64,000 nucleotides of DNA, taken from contig JABMOW010000107.1 of NCBI GenBank assembly GCA_013204025.1, positions 84,551 to 148,550 of the forward strand, given 5' to 3'. Shown here one piece after another: positions 8,869 to 17,367 of the stretch. The stretch comes from Fidelibacterota bacterium (lineage in GTDB: Bacteria; Fidelibacterota; Marinisomatia; SCGC-AAA003-L08; JACNLC01). The notes under the pieces are model-generated. The model saw only the letters and a list, made by a program, of their open reading frames with translations, searched no databases and was not told the origin of the DNA. Each line of letters starts with the position of its first letter. The stretch's first letter is position 1. The position numbers and the translations under genes are program-made.

Positions 8869-9647
8869 TTCAAACCCGCTCGGATATCAGCCATAAATTG
8901 AAGGATTTCTGCAAACACGATTTTCTTTTCGGCGGGATGATCCCAGATGTTATGGGTGGTTTTCTCGTAAGGCGTCATTTGAATGATGTCGGATGAAATA
9001 CTGTCCCGAACCAATTGGGCATTCTGCACCGGAACCGTTACATCGTTTTTTGCATACTGGATCAACGCCGGCACTTTAACGCTTTTTAAGTGTTTCCGGA
9101 TATGCTGTGCCATCTTGTACAATTGGTTCAAGGCTTTCATGGGATATTGATGATACCCATAATATTTATATGTCTGGCGAACGGATTTCATATAAAACTG
9201 TCGTTTGGACATAAGAGGTAGAAAGTGACTAGCAATGGGATTAATGAATCGTGTTTTAAAGGGATGATTAAATTCCAAAAGCGGCGCTCCCAACATAATG
9301 CCTGTCAATGGAAAGAGCGTCGCAAGATGAAGTGTGAGAATACTGCCCATACTGCCACCCGCTACGAACAATGTGTCACAGTCCGGTAGCATTTCCGCCA
9401 CGCCCTGCTCCACATGAGACAGCCAGTCTGCATATTTCACGCGGTTACAATCCTCGGCAGCGGTGCCATGCCCAGGCAAATTATCCGCAACTACCCGATA
9501 TCCATGATCTGCAAGATAGTGGGCAAGATCACGAACTTCATACGTGCTGCTGGTGAATCCATGGATTAGGTAACAACCGTGTCTGCTCTCTGGATTCAGA
9601 TGATAATTGGTCGTGTCAAACTGTTCTGTGTGTTCGTTTAAAGTCAT
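8865..9647 (-). CDS. Alpha/beta hydrolase, carboxylesterase/monoacylglycerol lipase type
   Basis: Cytosolic serine hydrolase of 260 aa without a signal peptide. The oxyanion motif CYLIHGFTSS lies at about 27. The nucleophile sits in VAGGSMGSILTL (Ser about 97). The likely acid is in AKNDVTVPVQNA and the likely His in KTTHNIWDHPAE. The arrangement and length match the Est30/YvaK-like carboxylesterases and monoacylglycerol lipases that hydrolyse short to medium acyl esters. It overlaps recO and the rhomboid gene by 4 bp each, so the three are translationally coupled; the shared function, if any, is not evident. Confidence 0.85.
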   Translation of the reverse strand: MTLNEHTEQFDTTNYHLNPESRHGCYLIHGFTSSTYEVRDLAHYLADHGYRVVADNLPGHGTAAEDCNRVKYADWLSHVEQGVAEMLPDCDTLFVAGGSMGSILTLHLATLFPLTGIMLGAPLLEFNHPFKTRFINPIASHFLPLMSKRQFYMKSVRQTYKYYGYHQYPMKALNQLYKMAQHIRKHLKSVKVPALIQYAKNDVTVPVQNAQLVRDSISSDIIQMTPYEKTTHNIWDHPAEKKIVFAEILQFMADIRAGLK

Positions 9648-10390
9648 TTATTGTGTTGCTCAATTAATTTCAGTGATTTCACTTTTTCCATACCTTCTAG
9701 ATGATATGATACAAAAGATAAGAGAAATCGGGAGATTCCTTCTGTCAATTCATCCTGAATATGTAAGTTCCCGACCTGATCGATATGGTATTCATTCATT
9801 GTTTGTAAATAGGTCAATTGTTCAGAGTTCAAGCGTATATCTCCGTCACTCAGACATCTGTGGCAGCAAAGTGCACCGGAAGTACGATCCAGAATACCGT
9901 TTTTTATTGGCTCGTTACATCGCCCACACTGATGCAGATTGGGTTTGAATCCGGTACGAATCGCCAACTGTAACAGGAAAAACCAGAACAGAGTTCTGCC
10001 CGACTCGGTAGTGGCTTCCATTTCAATGATCGTCCGGGTGGCTAACCTATACAGGATTGGATTCGGATCATGTTCATGAGTTGTGTGATCCAGAATATCT
10101 GAAACCACCAAAGCGAGAGTCAGTTTATCATAGTCTTCCCGTATCCGCGACACAATAGTTTGTGCGCTCACTTCCTTCAGGGTTTGAATTCCACGGCTCT
10201 CTTTGTCATAATAGCTTATATCTACAATATTGAGGGGTTCCAATAACGCGGCCACATTATTTTTCATGCGACGAGCGCCCTTTGCAAGAACTGAAACTTT
10301 CCCTCGGTCTTCCGTATAAATTCTTGAGATGAGACTGGTATCACTATAGGGGAAGGATTTCAAAACCAATGCGCGAGTCTCAATCAGCAT
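9644..10390 (-). CDS. recO: DNA repair protein RecO
   Basis: Recombination mediator that, with RecR, loads RecA onto SSB-coated single-stranded DNA in the RecF pathway. The length, 248 aa, is typical. The N-terminal OB fold starts TRALVLKSFPYSDTSLI and continues with GKVSVLAKGARRMKN. The helical C-terminal domain holds the zinc-binding set C.RC (HQCGRCNEP) and CC.RC (ALCCHRCLS). The start ATG lies 42 bp after proS on the same strand. Confidence 0.93.
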   Translation of the reverse strand: MLIETRALVLKSFPYSDTSLISRIYTEDRGKVSVLAKGARRMKNNVAALLEPLNIVDISYYDKESRGIQTLKEVSAQTIVSRIREDYDKLTLALVVSDILDHTTHEHDPNPILYRLATRTIIEMEATTESGRTLFWFFLLQLAIRTGFKPNLHQCGRCNEPIKNGILDRTSGALCCHRCLSDGDIRLNSEQLTYLQTMNEYHIDQVGNLHIQDELTEGISRFLLSFVSYHLEGMEKVKSLKLIEQHNK

Positions 10391-10432
10391 GGTATATCAA
10401 CACCCTTTCATCGGTGAAGCAGATTCATGGGA

Positions 10433-11905
10433 TTAATACGCCCGGGCGAAAATCACCTGATGTTTGGCTTTCTTCCCGGAAAAAATACAGGTCAGTCCTT
10501 CTGGATTTTCATCAAAAGGGATCACTCGGATCGTCGCCTTGGTTTCTGCCTTGATGGTATTTTCAGTTTCCCGAGTGCCGTCCCAACCGCATTTAACAAA
10601 TCCACCATCTTTAACGATTTTTTTGAACGCATCATACGAGTCAACAGAATGAATATTTTGAGCCCTGAACTCAAATGCATGTCGATATAGTGTCGCCTGA
10701 ATATCATCCAGAACGCCAGGAATTTTCTGTCCTGCTTCGTCAATCCCCATGGAAAACTTTTCACTGGTATCCCGCCGGGCGGCAAATACTTGTTTACTCG
10801 CCATATCCCGCGGTCCCACTTCGAGACGAAGAGGTACGCCTTTCATTTCCCATTCGTTGAATTTGTAGCCTGGCGACATTTTTCGACGGTCATCCACGAA
10901 AACCCGGACGCCTTTCTGCTCAAGTTCGTCAAGCATGGGACGAAGATAAGCGTTGATCTGATCGCCATCTTCATCACTTCTAACAATAGGAATGATCACC
11001 ACTTGGATAGGGGCAACTTTCGGAGGGAGTCTCAACCCATTGTCATCGCCGTGTGCCATGATAATAGCGCCGATCAGTCGGGTACTCACGCCCCAACTAG
11101 AGGCATAGACAAATTCCTCTTGATTGTTTTCATTTTGAAATTTCACATCGAAAGCTTTGGCAAAATTCTGCCCAAGATAATGGGATGTGCCAGCCTGAAG
11201 CGCTTTCTTGTCCCCCATCATGGCTTCGATACAATAGGTGTCCACGGCACCGGCAAATTTTTCAGACTCGGATTTTAATCCAGTGATCACCGGGATTGCC
11301 AACACGTCTTCGGCCACTTCGCGGTACACTTCCAGCATTTTCAGGGTTTCTTCGAGAGCCTCATCAGCAGTGGCGTGAGCGGTGTGGCCTTCCTGCCATA
11401 AAAATTCACTGGTACGGATAAATAATCGGGTGCGCATTTCCCATCTGACGATATTCGCCCATTGGTTTAAAAGCAGAGGCAGATCCCGATAAGAACTGAT
11501 CCATTTTTTATACATGGACCAAATGATCGTCTCACTGGTTGGGCGAACGATAATCTCTTCTTCCAGCTTTGAGTTGGGATCAACTTCCACACCTTTTCCG
11601 TCAGCACTGGTGCGCAGACGCGAATGGGTTACCACGGCACATTCTTTGGCGAATCCTTCTACATGCTCCGCTTCTTTCGACAGAAACGACTTGGGGATAA
11701 ACAGCGGGAAATATGCATTGCTGTGCCCTGTAGCTTTAAATCGGAAGTCGAGCGCCTGTTGAACCGCCTCCCATATGCCATAGCCATAGGGTCGGATCAC
11801 CATAGTGCCCTTTACCGGACCATAGTCCGCAAGTTGGGCTTTGGTAATCACATCCGTGTACCATTTATTGTAATCTGTGCTCTTGGGTGTTACGCCTTTT
11901 GCCAT
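10433..11905 (-). CDS. proS: Prolyl-tRNA synthetase, archaeal/eukaryotic-type (ProS type 3)
   Basis: Charges tRNA-Pro with proline. The 490-aa length and the absence of the ~180-aa bacterial editing insertion between class II motifs 2 and 3 place it in the short, archaeal/eukaryote-like class. Class II motifs are visible: motif 2 around [21 protein letters not shown] and motif 3 around [19 protein letters not shown]. The anticodon domain follows (VVIIPIV...), and the protein ends in the conserved C-terminal tyrosine (VIFARAY) of this class. AAAGGA lies 7 bases before the ATG. First gene of a four-gene operon with recO, the hydrolase and the rhomboid protease. Confidence 0.95.
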   Translation of the reverse strand: MAKGVTPKSTDYNKWYTDVITKAQLADYGPVKGTMVIRPYGYGIWEAVQQALDFRFKATGHSNAYFPLFIPKSFLSKEAEHVEGFAKECAVVTHSRLRTSADGKGVEVDPNSKLEEEIIVRPTSETIIWSMYKKWISSYRDLPLLLNQWANIVRWEMRTRLFIRTSEFLWQEGHTAHATADEALEETLKMLEVYREVAEDVLAIPVITGLKSESEKFAGAVDTYCIEAMMGDKKALQAGTSHYLGQNFAKAFDVKFQNENNQEEFVYASSWGVSTRLIGAIIMAHGDDNGLRLPPKVAPIQVVIIPIVRSDEDGDQINAYLRPMLDELEQKGVRVFVDDRRKMSPGYKFNEWEMKGVPLRLEVGPRDMASKQVFAARRDTSEKFSMGIDEAGQKIPGVLDDIQATLYRHAFEFRAQNIHSVDSYDAFKKIVKDGGFVKCGWDGTRETENTIKAETKATIRVIPFDENPEGLTCIFSGKKAKHQVIFARAY

Positions 11906-12341
11906 GGAAATCCTTTAAATATTAAATAATATGCCAAAATACAGGGGAAAAATATAGGGAGATTCGTCGGTTGAAATGTTTAAAACCAATGCTGGAATTT
12001 AAAAATTAATGGTCAAGATGAATAAACCTGAAAAATTCAAAAACAGATACCGTATTCCATCTGCCAGCCTGCCCAATTTGGACGTCTCTACCGTATTGAA
12101 AAAATGAAAACCAGGTGTATTGGGTGTAATCATTAATCAATTTAAACGAATATGCACCATCCATGCCCGAAAAATCAATTCTGAATTCGCCTGGCAATCA
12201 CTGTTTTACGATCACATTGTCTGTGATGCACGATCATTGGAAAACAGATGAAAATTATTTACTAAAATAAATTTGAAAATAAATCTGGTAAATAACATTG
12301 AAATTATCTGAAATTATTATACATGATGTATAAAGGGACAG
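11906..12341. other. Intergenic region, one short unsupported frame
   Basis: 436 bases between divergent proS and the FGE-like gene. A minus-strand frame at 12006-12197 (63 codons, rich in aromatic residues) has no ribosome binding site and no recognisable family. It could be the tail of a lost secreted protein gene. The part nearest 12342 is A/T-rich and presumably carries the promoter for that gene. No RNA gene seen. Confidence 0.4.
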
Positions 12342-13223
12342 ATGCCATACACACTTATTAATAAATCAATTATTTTCGTTTCAACCATGTGCTTCATGAG
12401 TTGTTTGATGAACTGCTATTCCAATCAGAAAGTCAGCCCACCCGTTCAAATGGTGTTCATCACAGGTGGCACTTTTGAGATGGGGGATATCTGGAATGAA
12501 GGTACCAAAAACGAATTACCCGTACACACTGTAACCCTAAATAATTTTGAGATCAGTGCAACAGGGATCACTAATCAGCAATATGTTGATTATTTAACTG
12601 AAGCTTTAGCAAAAGGTGAGATAAAAGCCGACAGTAGTATTGCAACTGGTCCATGGAATGGTAGTGGCAACTATGTATATTTGAAAATAGATCACTCTCA
12701 TTGCCTAATATCTTATATGTCAGGGCTCTTTAGTGTTAATGATGGTAAAGAAAACCATCCCGTGACTTGTGTCAGTTGGTATGGCGCTACCGCTTTTGGT
12801 TTCAGGCTTCCAACAGAAGCGGAATGGGAATATGCAGCTCGAGGAATATCTGCAGGTGAAGACACTATGTGGTCGGGGACAAGTAATGAGAAAGAAATAA
12901 GTGAGTATACCTGGCACTTTGGAAATTCGGATGGAGATTTAGAACCAGAAGAAGTAGCAACAAAATTACCCAATGCAAATGGTTTATATGATATGAGTGG
13001 TAATGTTTTGGAGTGGTGTAGTGATTGGTACATGTACAATCCCAGGTACTATGAAAGTTCCCCCACATTAAATCCTCGAGGTCCAGAAAGTGGCACCAAG
13101 CGAATATCCCGTGGTGGTAATGCATTTTGTAATATCCTCATACAGCGTTGCTCTTTTCGGTTCGCAACAGAACCGTTTGCAACGACGGGTGGACACGGTA
13201 TTCGGATAGCCAAGACTCCGTGA
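12342..13223 (+). CDS. FGE-sulfatase (SUMF1) domain lipoprotein, second catalytic Cys missing
   Basis: Exported protein of 293 aa. The N-terminus (about 1-26) is hydrophobic with several cysteines, and LMNC may act as a weak lipobox. The rest is a formylglycine-generating-enzyme-like domain: FITGGTFEMGD at the start, NHPVTCVSWYGA, FRLPTEAEWEYAARG, GLYDMSGNVLEWCSDWY, and the end SRGGNAFC...RFA. True FGE uses two cysteines five residues apart in the last motif. Here the first is present (NAFC) but the position five residues later is Gln, so sulfatase activation is unlikely. The same fold serves as a binding or structural domain in many secreted proteins. Monocistronic. Confidence 0.8.
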   Translation: MPYTLINKSIIFVSTMCFMSCLMNCYSNQKVSPPVQMVFITGGTFEMGDIWNEGTKNELPVHTVTLNNFEISATGITNQQYVDYLTEALAKGEIKADSSIATGPWNGSGNYVYLKIDHSHCLISYMSGLFSVNDGKENHPVTCVSWYGATAFGFRLPTEAEWEYAARGISAGEDTMWSGTSNEKEISEYTWHFGNSDGDLEPEEVATKLPNANGLYDMSGNVLEWCSDWYMYNPRYYESSPTLNPRGPESGTKRISRGGNAFCNILIQRCSFRFATEPFATTGGHGIRIAKTP

Positions 13224-13337
13224 AATATAGACAATGTTATAATCGCTTACAAGTTGAATAATTCATCGATAGATTTTATATAAGTACGATCCTATCCCGA
13301 TTTTATGACCCCACCCTTTTTTCATTAAATCACACCA

Positions 13338-14372
13338 TCATTTCATAATCGATTCCAAAACGTCCAAGGTTTTCTGGATATCCCTGGTGTCTACCCCGTA
13401 ATGAGTTACCATCCGGAATTGTCTGGCGCTTGTTGCCAGAAACCGCACTCCCATTTTGTCCGATCGAGCAACCACTTTATCAGCAGAAAGTGGTGTATCT
13501 GCCAATTCGAAATACACGATATTGGTTTTTACTTTTGAATGATCGACATGTAACCACGGGATTTGTGCAATCCCTTTTGCCAGTTTTTTAGCATTGTCAT
13601 GATCGCGTTGGATTTGCGGGACGATATCACCCAAAGCGAAAAGTCCCGCTGCAGCCAGAACACCCGCCTGCCGCATACCGCCGCCCAGCGCTTTCCGTAT
13701 TCGGCGAGCCTCGTAAATGAACTCTTTCGTGCCGCAGATGACCGACCCCACTGGCGCGGCTAATCCTTTGGACATGCAGAATGAAACGGAATCCACATCT
13801 TTCACCAGATCGGATACATCCAGGTCTTGTGCCACGGCAGCATTAAAAATACGAGCGCCATCTACGTGGAGTTTGAGTCTGTGTTCACGTGCAATTTCAG
13901 ACACAGATGCGATGTATCCCGGCGAGAGTGGTGTACCGGAGCATTTGTTGTGAGTGTTTTCTAGTGAAATTAACCGGGTCCGAGGAAAATGGTCGTTCTC
14001 TACCCGGATGGCTGACCGGATATCCTCAAGGCGAATGGTTCCGTCCTCTTGATTGGGCAGTGTATGGGGATGGACACCGCCAAATGCAGCGATCCCTCCA
14101 CCCTCGTAAATGAAGGTATGGGATTTATCACCGAGAATGGCTTCTGTTCCCCGAGGGCAATGCACCAGTACGGATACCAGATTCGCCATCGTTCCACTGG
14201 GTACCAGTAGTGCGGCTTCTTTTCCGAATCGCTCTGCCGCAACAGTTTGTAATTGGTTTACCGTGGGATCATCGCCAAAGACATCGTCACCCAATTCGGC
14301 ACGAAGCATAGCCTCTCGCATTGTTGGTGAAGGAAGGGTCACGGTATCGCTTCGTAAGTCAATTTTTTTCAT
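13338..14372 (-). CDS. ltaE: Low-specificity L-threonine aldolase
   Basis: PLP enzyme of fold type I that cleaves L-threonine and L-allo-threonine to glycine and acetaldehyde. About 344 aa from the chosen ATG. The protein opens with the family signature DLRSDTVTLPSPTMREAM, followed by VPSGTMANLVS, ENTHNKCSGTPL, HVDGARIFNA, and the PLP lysine in SFCMSKGLAAPVG. I chose the ATG at 14370-14372 because DLRSDT is near the N-terminus in the family; an upstream ATG at 14429 would add 19 residues and overlap the thioredoxin-like gene. The two genes are 25 bp apart and probably co-transcribed. Confidence 0.92.
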   Translation of the reverse strand: MKKIDLRSDTVTLPSPTMREAMLRAELGDDVFGDDPTVNQLQTVAAERFGKEAALLVPSGTMANLVSVLVHCPRGTEAILGDKSHTFIYEGGGIAAFGGVHPHTLPNQEDGTIRLEDIRSAIRVENDHFPRTRLISLENTHNKCSGTPLSPGYIASVSEIAREHRLKLHVDGARIFNAAVAQDLDVSDLVKDVDSVSFCMSKGLAAPVGSVICGTKEFIYEARRIRKALGGGMRQAGVLAAAGLFALGDIVPQIQRDHDNAKKLAKGIAQIPWLHVDHSKVKTNIVYFELADTPLSADKVVARSDKMGVRFLATSARQFRMVTHYGVDTRDIQKTLDVLESIMK

Positions 14373-14397
14373 GTGTATTTTTTTTATGTTATTTGGT

Positions 14398-14733
14398 TTA
14401 TGTGGTAATTGATTCATCATCGGACTCATGCAAAGAGCGCATGTGGGACATGGCTGATTCTACATCTGCTATGCGAATAAACCGGCTGAAGCGTGTGAAT
14501 TCTCTACCTTCAAAAAACAGGATCAACGTGGGGACGCTGAATACCAGATACTGACCTGAAATGGCAGAAGATACTTCACAATCAACCGTGAGAAAACGGA
14601 ATTCAGATTCCGCGGTAAATAGGTTGACGATTTCCGGTTTAATGGATTTGCAAACGCTACACTCAGTGGTAGACAAGTACACTCCTGTCAATGAATGAGA
14701 TTTTAATTCATCGTGAAACGCTGGTAAATCCAT
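14398..14733 (-). CDS. Thioredoxin-like protein
   Basis: Cytosolic thioredoxin-fold protein of 111 aa without a signal peptide. The active site is CSVC (STTECSVCKSIKP, about residues 25-28) rather than the classical CGPC. The cis-proline loop FSVPTLILFFEG is present. The CxxC pair makes thiol-disulfide activity plausible, but the partner is unknown. It lies immediately upstream of the threonine aldolase gene in the same direction, while the amidohydrolase gene is divergent. Confidence 0.8.
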   Translation of the reverse strand: MDLPAFHDELKSHSLTGVYLSTTECSVCKSIKPEIVNLFTAESEFRFLTVDCEVSSAISGQYLVFSVPTLILFFEGREFTRFSRFIRIADVESAMSHMRSLHESDDESITT

Positions 14734-14848
14734 GCGGAAAATGTACAGCAGACAAACCAGATGGGGAAATTGAAATTCGTCTGATAACTACGGGAATCTG
14801 TCTGATGAATGCTTCGGTCAAATTTGAAAAACGAAGTATATTTGTGGC

Positions 14849-16426
14849 ATGGAAAATTCGGAAAACCCAAAAACACTCATGAATCAAAACCTCACTACAT
14901 TTATCAATGGCAGGATCATCACGCTGGATGAGTCTCGCCCCATCGCCAAATCTGTTACAGTATCAGGTGGCAGGATCATCGGTTTGGATGAATCGCCTGT
15001 TGGAAAAATTATCGATTTGAATTGCGGGGCGATGATCCCCGGACTCTGCGATGCCCACATGCATTTGGCAATTTTTGGCAATTTTTTATCAGAACTGTCA
15101 TTCATGGGAGTAAACTCTCCTCACATCATCGCCCAAATGGTGGCAGATGAAGCTGGCGCTAATCCGCCAGGAACTTGGATTTTCGGGCGGGGGTGGGACC
15201 AGACTTTTTGGGCATCACCTGAATTCCCCAATACCGAAATTCTGGATGCACTAACGCCGGATCACCCTGTCATGCTCACCCGTGTGGACGGTCACGCCGC
15301 ATGGGTCAACAAATGCGCCCGAAATCTGGCAGGGTATTCATCGGACATGACCCTTCCGGACGGGGCTAGAGTGGTAAACGATTGTATCTTCATCGACAAG
15401 GCCATGGAAATGATTTGGAAAGTTCTCCCGCCAAAAGATGAACGCCGAATTCGCAAATACATTGACCGTGCACTTCCGGAATTGTGGGCACGGGGAATCA
15501 CCATGGTCCACGACGCTTGGATGGATTCCGAAACACTATCGGTCATTGAAGCCATGATCGGTGAGGGCCAATTTAAAATGAATTGCTACGGAATGCTTGC
15601 AAGCGATGAACCGGATTTATTGGAACGGTTTTTCCTGCAGGGTCCCATTGTTTCAGACCGTCTGATCATTCGGTCGGTTAAAACATTCATGGACGGTGCA
15701 TTGGGCAGCCGTGGCGCCGCACTACTGGAACCCTACTCTGACGATCCACACAATCGGGGTTTAATTCTTCTTTCTGGGGATGAATTAGAGTCACTGGCGC
15801 TGAAATGTCTGGCCGCTGGATTTCAGCTAAACACCCACGCCATTGGTGACCGGGCAAATCGGCTGGTGCTGAATCTGTATCATCGTGTTCTGAAAGGGAA
15901 GAATCCTCATCGTTGGCGGATCGAACATGCGCAGATGATGGCACCGGATGATATTCCAATGTTCGTCGAAAATGACATTATTCCCTCCATGCAGCCGTCT
16001 CATTGCACATCAGATATGCGATGGCTGGATCAGCGGATCGGTGATCATCGCACGGATCGAATTTCCCGGTGGAATAAATTTATCAATGCCGGTTTAAAAG
16101 TTGCAGGCGGATCAGATTGTCCCATTGAATCGGGGAATTTATTGCACGAAATTTATGCCGCCACCACCCGGCAGAATCACTCCGGTTTTCCTGAATCAGG
16201 GTGGCATTCTGCGGAATCTGTAAAACCGATAGATGCTTTGAAAATGTTCACCAGCTGGGCGGCGTACAGTGCTTTTGAAGATCATCGGCGGGGGAAGATC
16301 ACTCCGGGGTATTGTGCTGATTTTACCGTTTTATCACAAGATATTACCACCATTCCACCGTCTGAAATTTTGAATACGGAGGTACTGATGACGGTTGTGG
16401 GAGGAGAAGTGGTGTATGAAGTGTAA
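14849..16426 (+). CDS. YtcJ-like metal-dependent amidohydrolase
   Basis: Amidohydrolase of 525 aa in the YtcJ/exoenzyme-regulatory AepA-like branch. FINGRIITLDESRPIA gives the composite beta-sandwich start, and PGLCDAHMHLA is the HxH metal motif. The middle has RSVKTFMDGALGSRGAALL and NTHAIGDRANRLVL. HAQMMAPDDI is a further metal-His, and GGSDCPIESGNLL is the Asp-containing last motif. The true substrate is unknown for most members. Two in-frame ATGs (14849 and 14879) are possible; neither has a clear Shine-Dalgarno sequence, and the family begins near the second. Convergent with the next gene, only 4 bp apart. Confidence 0.85.
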   Translation: MENSENPKTLMNQNLTTFINGRIITLDESRPIAKSVTVSGGRIIGLDESPVGKIIDLNCGAMIPGLCDAHMHLAIFGNFLSELSFMGVNSPHIIAQMVADEAGANPPGTWIFGRGWDQTFWASPEFPNTEILDALTPDHPVMLTRVDGHAAWVNKCARNLAGYSSDMTLPDGARVVNDCIFIDKAMEMIWKVLPPKDERRIRKYIDRALPELWARGITMVHDAWMDSETLSVIEAMIGEGQFKMNCYGMLASDEPDLLERFFLQGPIVSDRLIIRSVKTFMDGALGSRGAALLEPYSDDPHNRGLILLSGDELESLALKCLAAGFQLNTHAIGDRANRLVLNLYHRVLKGKNPHRWRIEHAQMMAPDDIPMFVENDIIPSMQPSHCTSDMRWLDQRIGDHRTDRISRWNKFINAGLKVAGGSDCPIESGNLLHEIYAATTRQNHSGFPESGWHSAESVKPIDALKMFTSWAAYSAFEDHRRGKITPGYCADFTVLSQDITTIPPSEILNTEVLMTVVGGEVVYEV

Positions 16427-16430
16427 TTGA

Positions 16431-17219
16431 TTACCCTTCCAATATCATTTCCACTAAAATCACCAGATCAGCCACGGTCAATTCACCATCATTATCAAGA
16501 TCACCTACATAAAACTCTAAATCACCGAGCTCGGTGAACAGGATAAAATCCACCATCAGAACAATATCAATCACGTTGACAGTATCATTCAGATCAAAAT
16601 CACCCGACATGGGAAGCCAACACGAATAGTTTTCGAATAGTGCTTCGGGAGAAAAATTATAGGCTTCGGGTTCAGTGCATCCGATAAAGGATTCATCTGC
16701 GGGGATCAACTGAAGTTCAGATATAACAGTAATGACTGCGCCAAAGTAACCGAAGCCAATTTGGTAAATAGGCATAGCATAATATTCCTGCTGTTCACTT
16801 CCTCGATATACCCGGATATGGATCTGATGACCATCAATACTGCCCGGGAATTGAACTCCACCAAAGGTGCAATTATCCACAGATTCATCAGCAATTATCG
16901 GAAGCTCTTCGCAGCGCCAATTATCCATCCCAACTAGAATTTCGCCGTATTGATTTGAACAATCTTCGAAACTGATCAAACCATTTAAATCAAAAATCCC
17001 AATCTGGTCGCCCGATTGTAAGGAAGTTATCACATCAGAAAAAACGATTAGGTTCATACCGCAGCAGCCAAAACCATAATACGTGAAATATTGTTCATAT
17101 TCACAGGAGCAATCTTCGATGGTCGCATCAGGATTGAAATTATTTGCACCGTTTTCGGTACAACCCTCAATGTCTTGTGTAAAACTCATTGAGAGTAAAA
17201 TAAGAATGATAATTATCAT
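16431..17219 (-). CDS. Secreted protein with Cys-rich repeat and dockerin-like tail
   Basis: Exported protein of 262 aa. Residues 1-14 are a short hydrophobic signal (IIIILILLSMSFT). The mature N-terminus begins with GCTENGANNFNPDATIEDCS, a Cys-rich repeat that recurs as GCTEPEAYNFSPEALFENYS at about 176. It is the same motif found in the gene cut by the right edge of the window (GCTDPLAPNY...DDGSCEY). The central part is beta-rich with several extra cysteines. Residues about 205-262 carry two dockerin-like loops (GDFDLNDTVNVIDIVLMV and GDLDNDGELTVADLVILV). Function unknown; surface or extracellular location inferred. Confidence 0.75.
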   Translation of the reverse strand: MIIIILILLSMSFTQDIEGCTENGANNFNPDATIEDCSCEYEQYFTYYGFGCCGMNLIVFSDVITSLQSGDQIGIFDLNGLISFEDCSNQYGEILVGMDNWRCEELPIIADESVDNCTFGGVQFPGSIDGHQIHIRVYRGSEQQEYYAMPIYQIGFGYFGAVITVISELQLIPADESFIGCTEPEAYNFSPEALFENYSCWLPMSGDFDLNDTVNVIDIVLMVDFILFTELGDLEFYVGDLDNDGELTVADLVILVEMILEG

Positions 17220-17367
17220 AATTTCTCCTTTTGAAGTGAATGAAATTATATTGGACCGACAATACTATAAAAGTGGAACATGCGAATATTTTACATTCCC
17301 GGGAAACCTTATTTCATTCCAACCCGTCTATACCAGTAATTTTGCTTTCCCGAAAGGTGACTAATAT

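Noticed and set aside
12006..12197. 63-codon minus-strand frame upstream of proS
   Set aside because: No ribosome site, no family; mentioned only in the intergenic entry.
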